Positions 32,084 through 42,832 of a stretch of DNA of 64,000 nucleotides are shown in pieces (within the stretch, counting starts at the first letter, position 1; each line of letters starts with the position of its first letter). The stretch covers positions 74,245,601-74,309,600 of the forward strand of contig OZ026522.1 in NCBI GenBank assembly GCA_964019695.1. Reading direction: 5' to 3'. Made by a program: the position numbers and the translations under genes. The notes under the pieces were generated by a model. It did not search any database. It was not told the DNA's origin and worked only from the letters and a program-made list of their open reading frames with translations. Origin of the DNA: Loripinus fragilis. Lineage: Eukaryota; Mollusca; Bivalvia; Lucinida; Lucinidae.

Positions 32084-33900
32084 CTCCACTTGGTATCATA
32101 AGCTTTTTCCAAATCAAAAAACACAGCAACTACATGTTCCTTTTTAATAAAGGCATCACGTATGAAGGTTTCCAATCTAACTAAATTATCAGTTGTACTG
32201 CGGTCAGATCTGAAACCAGACTGGAACCACGATATATGATTATTGGATTCTAAAAACCAAGTAAGTCTTTTATTTATCATTCTTTCAAGTGTTTTACATA
32301 GACAACTTGTTAAAGCTATAGGTATATAATTATTAGGTTCCGCAGGATCTTTCCCAGGTTTGGGAATTGGGATTATGGTTGCTAAGGTCCAATCTTCTGG
32401 AAATTTACCAGTGGTCCAAATGTAATTAAATATATTCAAAAGGGTTTCAAGAGAATTCTCTAGGAGATGTTTAAGCATTTGATAGTGGATCTCATCAGGA
32501 CCCATGGCTGAGTCATGTGATAGTTGAATAGCTTCAACTAATTCATCTAAATTAAAATCTTTGTTATAAATTTCATTATTTTGTGATTCAAAATTCAATT
32601 TAACTTTTTCTTGTTCGGTTTTAATCTTTCTGAAGGATTCAGAGTAATTGAATGATGATGAATTGTGACAAAAAGTTTCTCCTAAAGTGTCAGCAATGTC
32701 TGTTTTTGAAGTTGCTTTGGTGTCAGTACCCACCATGTTTAAATGTGTGTAACTGGGGGATTTGTTTTTTCCAGAGATTTTTCTTATCATATCCCAAACC
32801 TTTTTAAAAGGTGTTTTATGATTGATTTTCGAAACATAAGATTTCCATGACTTTAATTTCGAAATTTTAATTAATTACGGGCTTTAGCTCTAAATACTTT
32901 GATGTCATTGAAATTGTTGGTATTTGGAGATCTTTTGAATTTAGATAGAGCTTGTTTGCGCTGTTTAATTGCTTCTTTACAGTCGTCATTGTACCATGGA
33001 TTACTTTAAGTTGGATTTGTCGAAATTTGAGGAATACATTCGTTAGATATTTCGATAAGAGAAGAGGTAAAATCAGTTATAGGATCAGAAGATTCTTTGA
33101 AGTTTTCTGGCACCAATTTATTAGTACACAGAGTATTAAATAGATCCCAGTTGGCTCTATTTAATTTCCACTTTGGATTGTGATCCACAGTGGAAAAAGT
33201 GTTCTGTTCAATGAGGATAGGAAAGTGATCACTATTGTGTTGGTCTTCACATACAGACCAATTATAATCAAGAAACAGTGATGGATGACAGAAGGAAAGA
33301 TCAATAGATGTAAAAGACTTTGTACTTGGTGAATGATAAGTATAAGACTTATCATTCATAATACAAATGTCATTCTTTGTAATGAAATTTCGATAAGTTC
33401 ACCTCTGGAATCATTGTTTTGACCACCCCAGAGGATATTGTGACCATTGAAGTCACCTAATAAGATATACAGAGAAGGAAGTTGTTGCAGTAAATTGTCC
33501 AAGTGTTGGGAGTTGAGAGAAAAGGATGGAGGAATATATACAGAACATATGATTATTTCTCTGTCAAGAGTGACAGAAATAGCAGTTGCTTGTAGTTCTG
33601 TTTGTAAATCAATCTTTTTTTGTTGGAAAGATGATTTTACAAATATTGAGGCACCACCAGATGGCCTCAGACAATCAGTATGAACAGTTATATACATTAA
33701 AACCTTTTAATGATATGTTATCATCTGGTTTAAGAAATGTCTCTTGAAAACAAAATACAGACGGATTACATTCAGAAATCAATAATGATAATTCATTATA
33801 ATTAGGTTTCAAACCTTGACAATTCCATTGTATAATTCTATGTTTAAAATCCATACTTGAAAATAATATTAAAAATGTTAATAAAATAATGGCTAGATTG

Positions 33901-33977
33901 TTTGTTTGTTTGATTCGATTCTTTACGTCCCATCAACAATCTTTCAGTTATAAAGGGATGGTCTTCCTGGGTTGAAC
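33901..33977 (-). mobile_element. 5'-truncated SINE insertion in LINE copy 1
   Basis: A 77-bp insert lies between AATGGCTAGATTG (33888-33900) and AATGGTTAGATTG (33978-33990), a 13-bp TSD with one mismatch. LINE copy 2 shows one uninterrupted site (46558-46570). On the minus strand it contains GTTGATGGGACGTAAAG and ends in CAAACAAACAAA. It matches the 3' half of the tRNA-SINE at 24633-24825. Confidence 0.85.
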
Positions 33978-34004
33978 AATGGTTAGATTGAAACCCTCCA
34001 TTAT

Positions 34005-35363
34005 CTAAGTTAATGGTAATCGTGACAGTGTGCCTTTAGGGAGGTGATCACTGGAAGATGGCTCTGTGAAAACCACAGACCCATCGTCCATGACCTCCTC
34101 GCCATCTTTTTCAGCAAACACAGAATATGGATTCTTTTCAGCTTGTTTTGCTTTTTCTTTTTGTTCTTTTTCTTCCTGTGCTTGTTTTTTTTTTGCCATT
34201 GCTGTTTTCTTTCTTCTTTTTGTTGTTTTTTAAGTTTGTCTTTCTCTTCTTTTTTTCTTCTTCTCCTTATCTTTCTCAATCCTTTCTAAGGTCGCCGCCT
34301 TAAGGGCCGGCCCAGGATGAGAGGAGTTACTTTTTCCTGAATGAGGAGATGAGTTACGTTTTTCTTGTGTACCTTGTGTTTTTTCTGTTGTCTGTTTTAC
34401 GTATTCGGTAAAGCTGTCGTCTGTCTGTGTGGTTTTGTTTTCAGTTTGTATAGATTTGTTGCAAGTCTGGTTTTACAGCACTTGCATAGGTTTGACATGT
34501 GTAAAATTGTTCGTATTGCTTACGAGCATCAGGAAATGATAGATTGTTTTCACATTTGATTTTGAGAATTTTCTTCTCTTTCTCCCATTGTGGGCATTGC
34601 TTTGAATTTGCAGGATGATCCCCTGAGCAGTTGACACATTTGCCTGGTTTGTCACACACGCCAGATGGTGCACAATGTTCAGGCTCACCGCAGTTGCAGC
34701 ATACAACGTGTCTACCACATTTTTTTTAGTGGTGACCAAACACTTGACAATGGTAGAACCGAAGTGGGTTTGGTATATAGACATCTACTTTCACTTGCAT
34801 AAAGCCTATTTTAACAACTGTAGGTAAGTTTGGTGAGTTGAATGTAACAACATATGTGTTGGTTAATTTTGTTTCACCATCACGACGTACAGTGATTCTA
34901 CATACATCCGTAACTCCCTGTTCAACCATGCCTTCCTTGATATCATTCCTTGTCACTCTGCTCAAGGCTGGACAGCGAATAATACCTTTGGATGTGTTCA
35001 AGGGTGAGTGGGGTGTTACGGAGCATTTTAGGCCACAAAATGTCTTCATCTGTAGTAGACTTTTTTCATGTGTCTCTTTTGCACATTGTATCAAAAGATC
35101 ACCAGACCTTAGATTTTGATGCTCTTTGGTTCTCATGCACTACTCATTATTGTTTTATGTGTAACAAACGGAGAAAGAGAAGAAATAGTCTCTCCTTCTT
35201 TTTCTGAATGGATTATTAAAAATCAGGGTACATAAGGTTTTTTGGTTGAGGTAGACGAACTTGACGAACTTGAATTAGTTGGTTGAGAAACTGGGTACAA
35301 GTTTTCAGAGTCAGTATCTGAATTTGCTATGTGACGTTTTTTTTTTGCTTTTTGTTTAGCCAT
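34005..35363 (-). pseudogene. LINE copy 1 ORF1 (gag-like), broken
   Basis: The start is an ATG at 35363 by alignment with copy 2. The frame reads a lysine-rich head (MAKQKAKKKRH), a serine-rich stretch, then a stop where copy 2 has Arg in YVPRF, and another where copy 2 has Gly before EPKS. Further shifts split the rest. Zinc-knuckle remains are visible (CHCQVFGHH-like, and CVNCSGDHPANSKQC near 34610-34640). A lysine-rich tract and an acidic tail ending DHLPKGTLSRLP close the protein at 34005. The product would be the nucleic-acid-binding protein that packages LINE RNA. At least two stops and several frameshifts make it non-functional. Confidence 0.85.
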
Positions 35364-35932
35364 GTAGTTTAGTTGTTTGATTCATCCTCTATGCTCCTCA
35401 CCCACAGTGAAGCCCAACAAGGGAGCACTTAAATGGAGTGGATTTCCGATCTCCAGTGCTAGAGATACATAGAAGGTATACTTGCACAAATAGAATCTGC
35501 ACAATTGACCCGTTAGGCCACTGCCTTCCAGGATTATTTTTTAAAAGAAAGTTTAAGATAATGGACACATAGTTGGCATCAGAATGATACTATAGAACGA
35601 AGATATAAGAAATATTTTTTTTACATTTTCAGAATCCTGGGGCTCAGCATGACAAAGCCTATTAGAAACACCCGGCCGCGTTTCCACCTCAGTCTACCCC
35701 GTCAAAGAGACGTGTTGAGTCATACAGAATTTTTAAACGTCCATATTCTGCATGCTCTCAGTCTTCCAGACCATCCCCTTTGAGTTACGAGAAAGCCACC
35801 CACGGCAAACTGGTGGGTCCTACTCTTGGCACTCTCAGAGGAGACAAGTATTACAATCAATATCGTCCCCTGTGTGAAGTGTGCCCCAGAGATCGCGGCA
35901 AGGTGGTAGGGACTCTCCAGGGGGCTTTATCA

Positions 35933-36367
35933 GTGACCCTCTTATAGTTTCAAAGTTCAACAATGAAAAGGCTTTATCAGTGACCCTCTTATAGTTTCAA
36001 AGTTCAACAATGAAACCTATGGTCCCAAAGGACAAGAAATAATACTATAATGAAGGGCAGGGAGACGGTATACCGCCGCCACACAGTCCCAGTCACCAGC
36101 TGTAGTGAAGTCAAATATGTTCTTAAAAGGGTATCCTTTGGAAGCAAAGACTGCAAAAAAGAACTGAAACTAGAGTGTGCATATTTTCTGGGCCAGACTC
36201 GCTAGTTTCTGCCATTTAGGCTTCATCAGTGACCCTCTTATAGTTTCAAAGTTCCACAATGATACCCATGGTCCCAAAGGACAAGAAAATAAAATCTACA
36301 CTATAGTGAAGGGCAGGGAGACGTTCTACCGCCGCCACACAGTCCCAGTCACCAGCTGTCGTGAAGT
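35933..36367. repeat. 258-bp tandem array, right part
   Basis: Unit 2 resumes right after the LINE with the duplicated target GGCTTTATCAGT. The first 47 bp (35933-35979) are then directly repeated at 35980-36026. Unit 3 starts at 36117 and ends near 36367. Confidence 0.9.
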
Positions 36368-37585
36368 GTACTGTGTTACAGTAATTAGACACACGGTTAG
36401 CTTTTAAAAAAACCTTAGAACCATAGCGTATAAAAGTTTCTAGACTAGAAAACATTTTAGTGTTCAAAGTTTGCATTTGCTGAGACCACTCTTTTTTATT
36501 TTTTCATGCATTTCAAACTCTGAGGAAGCAATTAAAAAAGGAAATATGCACATTCTAATTAAACTCTAATAGTGCCAACACTGAATAGTGGTAGTTTTCA
36601 CCCCAGCCTCCCCAAGCAGACATTTTGGCAGTACATGTATGTACCCCTATTCCAAAATATAAATCTAATTAACGAGGCATGCGCATAAAACCTTTGGGCA
36701 TATTGAAACTGATTTGTCTAAATCTGAGAATTACGTCACACTTTGCGGAGAATATCCAAAGGCCCCATGTCTCCAGGGTAAATTGTTGTAAAAAAAGCTT
36801 AGAACTATCGCATAGCGCATTATTGTAACTAGAGTTTTAATTTTGCATTTTCTATAGCCACTATAATCACGCATTTCTTTGACTTGGGGACATTTTTATA
36901 GTACACACGGATTAAAGGCAGAACCGGAAGTACACCTCTGTGGGGAGTTTGATTTCGTCATGCAAAGAATATCCAAACTTGCTCCAGTGGAGAATTTGGG
37001 TTCCGGCTCAGAGTAGTAGATCTCATTACGACCTTTCGTTTTCAGAAGCCGGTATCCAGGGACGTGAACTAAGGCATCTCAACATCGCTGAAGCGATGGT
37101 GAAAAAGTCAGCAAACATTTGTCACATATTTGAATAAAATCTAAAATTAACATAAAGAGTACATTTAATTATGAATGTATAAAGAAAACTCAAAGTTATC
37201 CCATATGACAGCAAATTGAGACGAGAAAGTTATACAATCCCTATATGCACCTAACAATAGGTTGCATACATATATAGCAATTATATTTATTTACCAGTTG
37301 AGTCTAAGCAGTTGTCACATCCATATGTACACGTAACAACAGAATGATTTCACATGTAAACAACAATGATAGAATATTAACTTGCCATAATGCAAATGTA
37401 ATTTGCATGCCAGAATGAATCTTTTTTTACTTAAAACCTTTTCCGTACTTATTCCTTTTCTTAAATCTTCGTTGGTAAAAACACCATCGCGGTGCAATTG
37501 TTTAAGATACTCTATATTCAAAGTTCAAACTCATTTACTTTTGATAGAAATCTTTTATTTCAAAGAAAAAATATTAAGTACTAGA
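36368..37585. other. No recognisable feature
   Basis: Two loosely similar stretches (36410-36490 and 36790-36870: CTTAGAAC, TTTGCATTT, GCCACT/GACCACT) suggest an old duplication. Nothing else seen. Confidence 0.35.
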
Positions 37586-38433
37586 ATTGTTTTTTCAACG
37601 AAAAAGAACAACAAAAGTCTCCCCGTTTTAGCAATAAAAAAAATACAAGGGGAATAATAATATGGAGAATAAACATGCAAGAGCTATAGTTTTTGTGCAT
37701 GACACTTCATCTGAATGTACTCTTTAAATGTATGAATTTTCGTTGATATAACTCTAACGGTTATCAAATTTTACAGGGGACACAAATAGCATTGCTAATG
37801 ATCAAAGAGAAATAACTTCAAAACTATCCAAAGCAGAGTTATGGTTCTTGCGCATGACACATTGTCTCATTGTGCTCTAGTAGTGCATGAAGTTTCTCTA
37901 AATAGCTTTAACAGTGTTCAACGTACAGAGCGGACAAAACTGTATTTAGTTATGTTACATGGGGAATAATTGAAAAATAAACAGGCAAGAGTTATGGTGC
38001 TTTTGCATGAACCGTCGTCACAATGTGCTTTTCAAATATATGAAGTTTCATTAAAATACCAAATAGCAATGCAAATGATTTAAGGGAAATAACTCCAAAA
38101 ATACCCAAAGCAGAGTTATGGTTCTTGTGCATGACACGTTGTCTGAACGTGCTTCACAAATGTATTAGCTTTCGTTGAAATACAATGTACCTCTAACAGT
38201 TATCAAGTTATAGAGTGGGCACGAAGTAGCATTACAAATAGTCAAAGGGAACTAACTCTAAAAATTTCCAAAGCAGGGTTATGGTTTTTGTGCACACGTC
38301 TTCTGAATGTGCTTTACAAAGGCATCAAGTTTCGTAGAAATATATCAAACGGGTTTCAAGTTACGATTTTGTGACGGACAGGCGGACGCAAGGCCAAAGA
38401 ATATGTCTCCCGACCCTTACAGGTGGGAGACAT
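37586..38433 (+). mobile_element. Helentron-like tandem-core element, copy 2
   Basis: Uninterrupted relative of 22455-24099. The left edge resembles the other copy (GTTTTTTCAACGAAAA, then GTCTCCCC at 37617). Alternating cores repeat GAGTTATGGTTCTTG, CATGACAC and TAACAGTGTTCAAC. The right end is a hairpin, ATGTCTCCC (38403-38411) pairing with GGGAGACAT (38425-38433), preceded by GACGGACAGGCGGACG. Non-coding. Confidence 0.65.
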
Positions 38434-39865
38434 AAAAAATAAAGATGGGATGTATATCATTGAGAATGATAGTAATAAGCCTTGTCATAAAAAGCCCATA
38501 GTGAATTCAAAATACTGCGCAGTGCATAAATAGCAATGTAAAGCCCTGTTTACGCTGTGGCAAATGAATAAATTCTAAATTGCAGATTTGTTATGTGTGT
38601 GGTGCTCATAAAATGAGATATCACACTGTGTATTCAAACCATTTATATCTGAATGCCAAAGACTGCGGCAAATAGATTTGAGTTGATGTAAAACTAGCCA
38701 GAGGGCCTGATCTCGCTTTTGCTTCAGGGCAAAACAAAAACCCTGCTGGAGGACGACCTGGGGACTTCATTAGCAGGGGTTTGAACTCAAAATAAGTAAG
38801 GGTGCAAAGATCAGGAATGGATACAATCAAGTATCGCAACTGACCCAGGATACCAATGAACCAAAACCCTGCCAGATAGCCTTGTTGAACCGCAAATTTC
38901 ACATTTCGCAAGTTTCACACTGTGAAAATTTATTACCAAATCTTCACAGCTCGTGGAGAATTGGTACCAATACGTCACATATTTCATATCAATATTTCAC
39001 TTTTTGTGAAATGTGCACGTAGTGAAATTATATGTAGCATACATCCCAATCTTCACATCGATAAAATACACCCCAAATCTGCTGCATTTGGCATTCGATT
39101 CCATTTCTTCACATATATGTCAGGATTTTATAACATGGTTCATACAGGTTACAGATAAATTTCGTATGTAATCTAGGACAGGAGTAAGACAGCAAAGCAG
39201 CGTCGACAGAAAACGTTTCTTTGGGGTTCATGCTCCAGATTCGCCAGCTTGTGTCCACGTAGATACAGAAACACACACTAGTCTTTTAATTTTAGATTGG
39301 AGATTTGCAAAGAAACATAGGCCCTGATCCAGCTATGTATTGACAGAGCTTATCTGTGCCTTTTGGCATATGCAAAAATAATATTTTCTCAGGGTAAGGC
39401 TTGTATATAGCTAAAGGAGAGCTAGATTCAGCTTTTCCACAATTTCATTTATCTTTGAATATTGACCCTTTTTTTAACTCACATTGTGGTCATAGGATGT
39501 CCCTCCTGCCAGCTACCCATCCGCCCTTCCATCGTCTGTCAAAAATAGCTTCCTCCGATTCTCACCAATCTTCACTGGGTTGATTGATCGCCTTTCAAAC
39601 TTGTTGAAAGATTTCAACTTTATGTTGAAATCAGGTTGCCTTGTCAACCAACAGGAAACACTCTAAAATCTTATCAAAAACTTCTGGTCAGATTTCAAAA
39701 GAATAAGGCACAAATGGCCCGTGGGACACCCTCTACCAATGTTGTTCAAATTATTTGACTGTTTTAAAAATATGACCGCCAGGTGGCGTAACCAGTTTTT
39801 CTATGTCAATATTGTTGAAACTTTTTTTCCTGAAATAGCAAGGCCCAGCAAGAAAGACAACAACA
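38434..39865. other. Mostly featureless; repeat D fragment at 38798-38858
   Basis: GGGTGCAAAGATCAGGAATG to GACCCAGGATACCAATG is a ~60-bp piece of repeat D (inverted). TTTCACA/GTGAAA words recur at 38890-39030. No gene seen. Confidence 0.5.
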
Positions 39866-40345
39866 CGGGGTTTACCTGTTGGATTTCTTTTGCTCCGGTA
39901 TTCAGCTTAATTTACTGTTGAGTCCTTATCCTTGCTTTATCTCCTTGTTATATCTTGATTTATGTTTTAGGAGATGATGCATTGATAAGTTAGGGGTCTT
40001 TCATGCAAACCAAATATCTATGTGTCTTGATCCACATCTGAATTAAGGGTGAGGTTGGCGCCGTTAAACCGGTTTAAGCCCTCCAGTAAAATATTTTACT
40101 GACCGTTCCAAGGCGGTACTTCTTTTGTGGATCTTTTATGTTTTTGTTCTGCCTTGTGTTTGCTATGTTTTGTGCGCGTCTGTTTATATGTGCTTCGTGG
40201 TCACCTGCTGGGAAAGGGCTGACCTCTTGGCTCTCGTTTGTTGTGTCTTTTGTGAGTTTGTCACTTTCCCATTGGTATCCGGGGTCAGGTGTGGTACTTG
40301 ATTGTATCGATTCCTGATCTTTGCAACCTTACTTACTTTGTCTGA
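39866..40345 (+). repeat. Repeat D, complete-looking copy
   Basis: The best reference copy: CGGGGTTTACCTGTTGGATT at the left, GATCTTTGCAACC at the right, about 480 bp. An inverted partial copy follows 165 bp downstream. No A/B boxes, TIRs or TSD that I can establish, so its class is unknown. Confidence 0.85.
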
Positions 40346-40510
40346 AATCACTTGCTCTAGAGCATTGATATTTGGTAAGTAGCATCAGCTAGTAGACATC
40401 TACCATCTTTGTTCACAAGATGACCATGACAAAAAATGTCCCCGTTCAGTGTGGCAACATCCTGTGCCTTTTGTCAACATGATAGATGGACACTTTTCCA
40501 TGTAAAAAAG

Positions 40511-40742
40511 AAGGGTGCAAAGATCAGGAATCGATACAATCAAGTACCACACCTGACTCAGGATACCAAGGGGAAAGTCACAAATTCACAGTTAGACACC
40601 ACAAACGAGAGCCAAGAGCTCAGCCCTTTCCCAGCAGGTGACCACAAAGCACATATAAACAGACGCGAACAAAGACATAGCAAACACAAGACAGAACAAA
40701 AACATAAAAGATCCACAAAAGAAGTACCGCCTTGGAACTGCT
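40511..40742 (-). repeat. Repeat D, partial inverted copy
   Basis: GGGTGCAAAGATCAGGAATC through CACAAACGAGAGCCAAGAG to AAGAAGTACCGCCTTGGAAC. It is truncated there, lacking the half seen at 39866-40110. Confidence 0.85.
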
Positions 40743-41190
40743 GATTAATAAAACGTCATAACTGGGCTTTGAGAGGAGCTATTCTTTGCTATACCCTTAT
40801 ATAAAGTCATTCTCAATGAGCGACCCCTGGCCCGAAGACCCTCTTGTTTTCTAAAATGTATCGTGTTCCTGAGAGACATATTTATTGGCCCAGTGACACC
40901 TGTAACAAAATAATGCCCGCTTTGTCATTCAAAATCATGAAGAGAAACACTCGAAAGTTATGTAGAATATTTCACAAACTAGTTTTGTGGTGCTTAGGGA
41001 AATTTTGAATTTCAGCGACCAGTTATTCTTGAAAAACAACATATTAATATTGTTTTTAAAAAAAGTTCTAACTTTTATTTCTAATGCTTGTTTAGAACAA
41101 GGTTTCCGAAATCCTTAAATCATCAGATTGTGTGGCTTTAACGCAAATATTTCGCTTTACTGTCTATGAAATCACTCAAACTCATTTTTT

Positions 41191-41416
41191 CAAAAATAGT
41201 AAGTGAGTATGATCAGGAAATACACAATCACAAACAGCAGACAACCCTGTGGCACCGCGAGGAAGAGCCGCTCAACCACCAGGAAGACAAATTAAACAAA
41301 GCAACCAGCTCTCTCTTCCCCATCAAATTTATTGCAATACTAGAAAGGACACAAAACAACGCAAAACAAAACATAGAACAATTAAAGACTCCCACAATGG
41401 GAGTAACAATAAACAA
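41191..41416 (-). repeat. Repeat family C, copy 3
   Basis: Inverse of 60208-60452: AAAAATAGTAAGTGAGTATG, GCACCGCGAGGAAGAGCC, CCAGGAAGACAAATTAA, CTCTCTCTTCCCCATCAA, ACTCCCACAATGGGAGTAAC. The 124-aa and 62-aa frames here are repeat sequence. Confidence 0.85.
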
Positions 41417-41539
41417 AAAAAAACAAGCCTTTGTGCAAATAGCAACTTATTTGAGATGGCATGCAGACAACAAAAGCTCAATGTATATTGCCTTTAGGGC
41501 CCTTATTATTTGTTTTCATGAAATTTGTCTGGTAGCCTA

Positions 41540-41860
41540 AACTGCGAACAACATGTACCAAGAATGGGTCACTCCTTTAGAAGCAGCCCGATCAGGGTTC
41601 ATATTGCTTGCTTCCGTGGTCAAATTGGTCGGACTTAATAAGCTGACAGAGCGTGTCTTTTTTATAGGGAATAACTAGCAGATTAAAGGTAAAGAGTGCA
41701 CCACTGATCATCTCAAAGTGTAGGCCTCATTGCCCATAGACGATTCTTTCCTGGTAGCCAATATTGCGAACAGTATGGGCCAAGATCAGACTGTCCTTTT
41801 TGGAGCAGCCTGATCTGGGCTCATATCATTTGATTCCGTCTGGTGGGCTAAACTGTGCAA
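41540..41860. repeat. Dispersed repeat G, two adjacent copies
   Basis: Two blocks share GGTAGCC-A-ACTGCGAAC/ATTGCGAACA, then GAAGCAGCCCGATC or GGAGCAGCCTGATC, and CATAT-GCTTG/TTTGATTCCGT. Related words (GCCATGATCAG, CTTGGCCCAT) recur at 48620-49270. Confidence 0.5.
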
Positions 41861-42496
41861 AATATTTGTCAACTTTCATTTTAGATCTAGATAATACTGC
41901 AGAAAAAAATGAACATTCGCAGGAGCTGTGGGAGTCTTTTCTTCAATTGTTAGTAACCTTTTTTTAAAAAAAAAATCTTTTTTGTAAGCGTTTAACGGTT
42001 GCACTACGGGCATGTTGCGTAGATCAACGAGTAGCAACCAAATTTTGATAATATGCATTGTATTAAAACAAGTTTCTCTTTTGCGATAAATCATCGAGAG
42101 CCGAAGACTTTTTATACTTTTATGCTTAGTTTAATCATTTTGATATATAGTAGAACTGGGGTTTCTGAATCGGTATCAGTTCTTCACACCTGGTTACTGC
42201 TTTTATTTTACTTTTTGTGACATTAATTGAATTGAACAGAAAATATAGCGTTATATGAAATAAGATGAAGAGCTGGCATGATTTATGACAGAAACTGATA
42301 CTTACAAAGTTCGAAGGGACATAGCTTAAAACATCGATACAAGGGATATCGAATCAACCACTCTACTCGTCGCATATGTTTGAAGCATGACTGTCCAGGA
42401 AAGTAACAATCACTCACATAAAACATGTTCATGAGTTCAGTGCTCAATATTTGTATGAATTTTTATGAGCACATCTTGAACAGTTCCGAAACATTT
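41861..42496. other. No recognisable feature
   Basis: AT-rich flank of the LINE; nothing supportable seen. Confidence 0.4.
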
Positions 42497-42508
42497 TTAA
42501 GCAGATGT

Positions 42509-42832
42509 TTGTTTGTTTGTTTGTTTGGTGCTTAACGACGCATCAACCCTTGTGGGTCATTAGCGTCAGACGGTATTAACTAAACATGATGAGGATGGAA
42601 AAAGTTAAAAATTTATAAGATAAAATAAAAGGAATGGTGATGATGAGTTTGTTTTATGATAATAAGTTGCAATACGATTGTTGACAGGAGAGACCACGTA
42701 CAATATCTGACAGTTTCAAAGAGCTATTCAGATAACTGTACATGTTCTTTAACTGAACAGAATACAACATAATATAATCTGTATTATGGTCTGATACAAA
42801 TGTAAAACAAAACATGATTTTAAAAACAGCAA
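42509..42832 (-). other. LINE copy 2 3' region and tail
   Basis: Contains GTTGATGCGTCGTTAAGC followed by CAAA repeats, the probable RT recognition end. Shared with 29044-29344 and the fragment at 7671-7735. Confidence 0.7.

Larger units (their letters stand above)
29345..33990 (-). pseudogene. LINE copy 1 ORF2 (endonuclease-RT-RNase H), broken
   Basis: Order on the minus strand: endonuclease with LLGDFNGHNILWGG (near 33430) and SDHFPI (near 33220). Then RT fingers with IIPIPKPGKD (near 32350) and FQSGFRSDRSTTDN (near 32200). The hAT-like insertion follows, then RT palm with GVPQGGVLS (near 31090) and YVDD (near 31005). Last is an RNase H domain and a C-terminal CVGCDAPFTVRHFLLEC zinc motif (near 29510). 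Inactivating changes: a single-base loss near 30215, the hAT insertion at 31246, and breaks near 32830 and 33360. In RNase H, a 24-nt in-frame deletion near 30105 removes the DGS catalytic aspartate motif that copy 2 keeps. A dead copy. Confidence 0.9.
29044..35932 (-). mobile_element. RNase H-bearing non-LTR retrotransposon, copy 1 (dead)
   Basis: Near-identical in order to 42509-48483. It is flanked by a 12-bp TSD, GGCTTTATCAGT (29032-29043 and 35933-35944). Removing two later insertions (hAT-like 31246-32083, SINE fragment 33901-33977) and their TSDs leaves about 5.95 kb, close to the 5975 bp of copy 2, so both are full-length. The 5' end (high coordinates) carries a ~570-bp leader and ORF1; the 3' end is at 29044. 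The CAAA-rich tail seen in copy 2 is short and degraded here. Confidence 0.92.

Noticed and set aside
34044..34289. Phenylalanine/leucine-rich plus-strand frame
   Set aside because: Antisense shadow of the lysine-rich tract of LINE ORF1.
41166..41540. 124-aa plus-strand frame
   Set aside because: Inverted copy of repeat family C.
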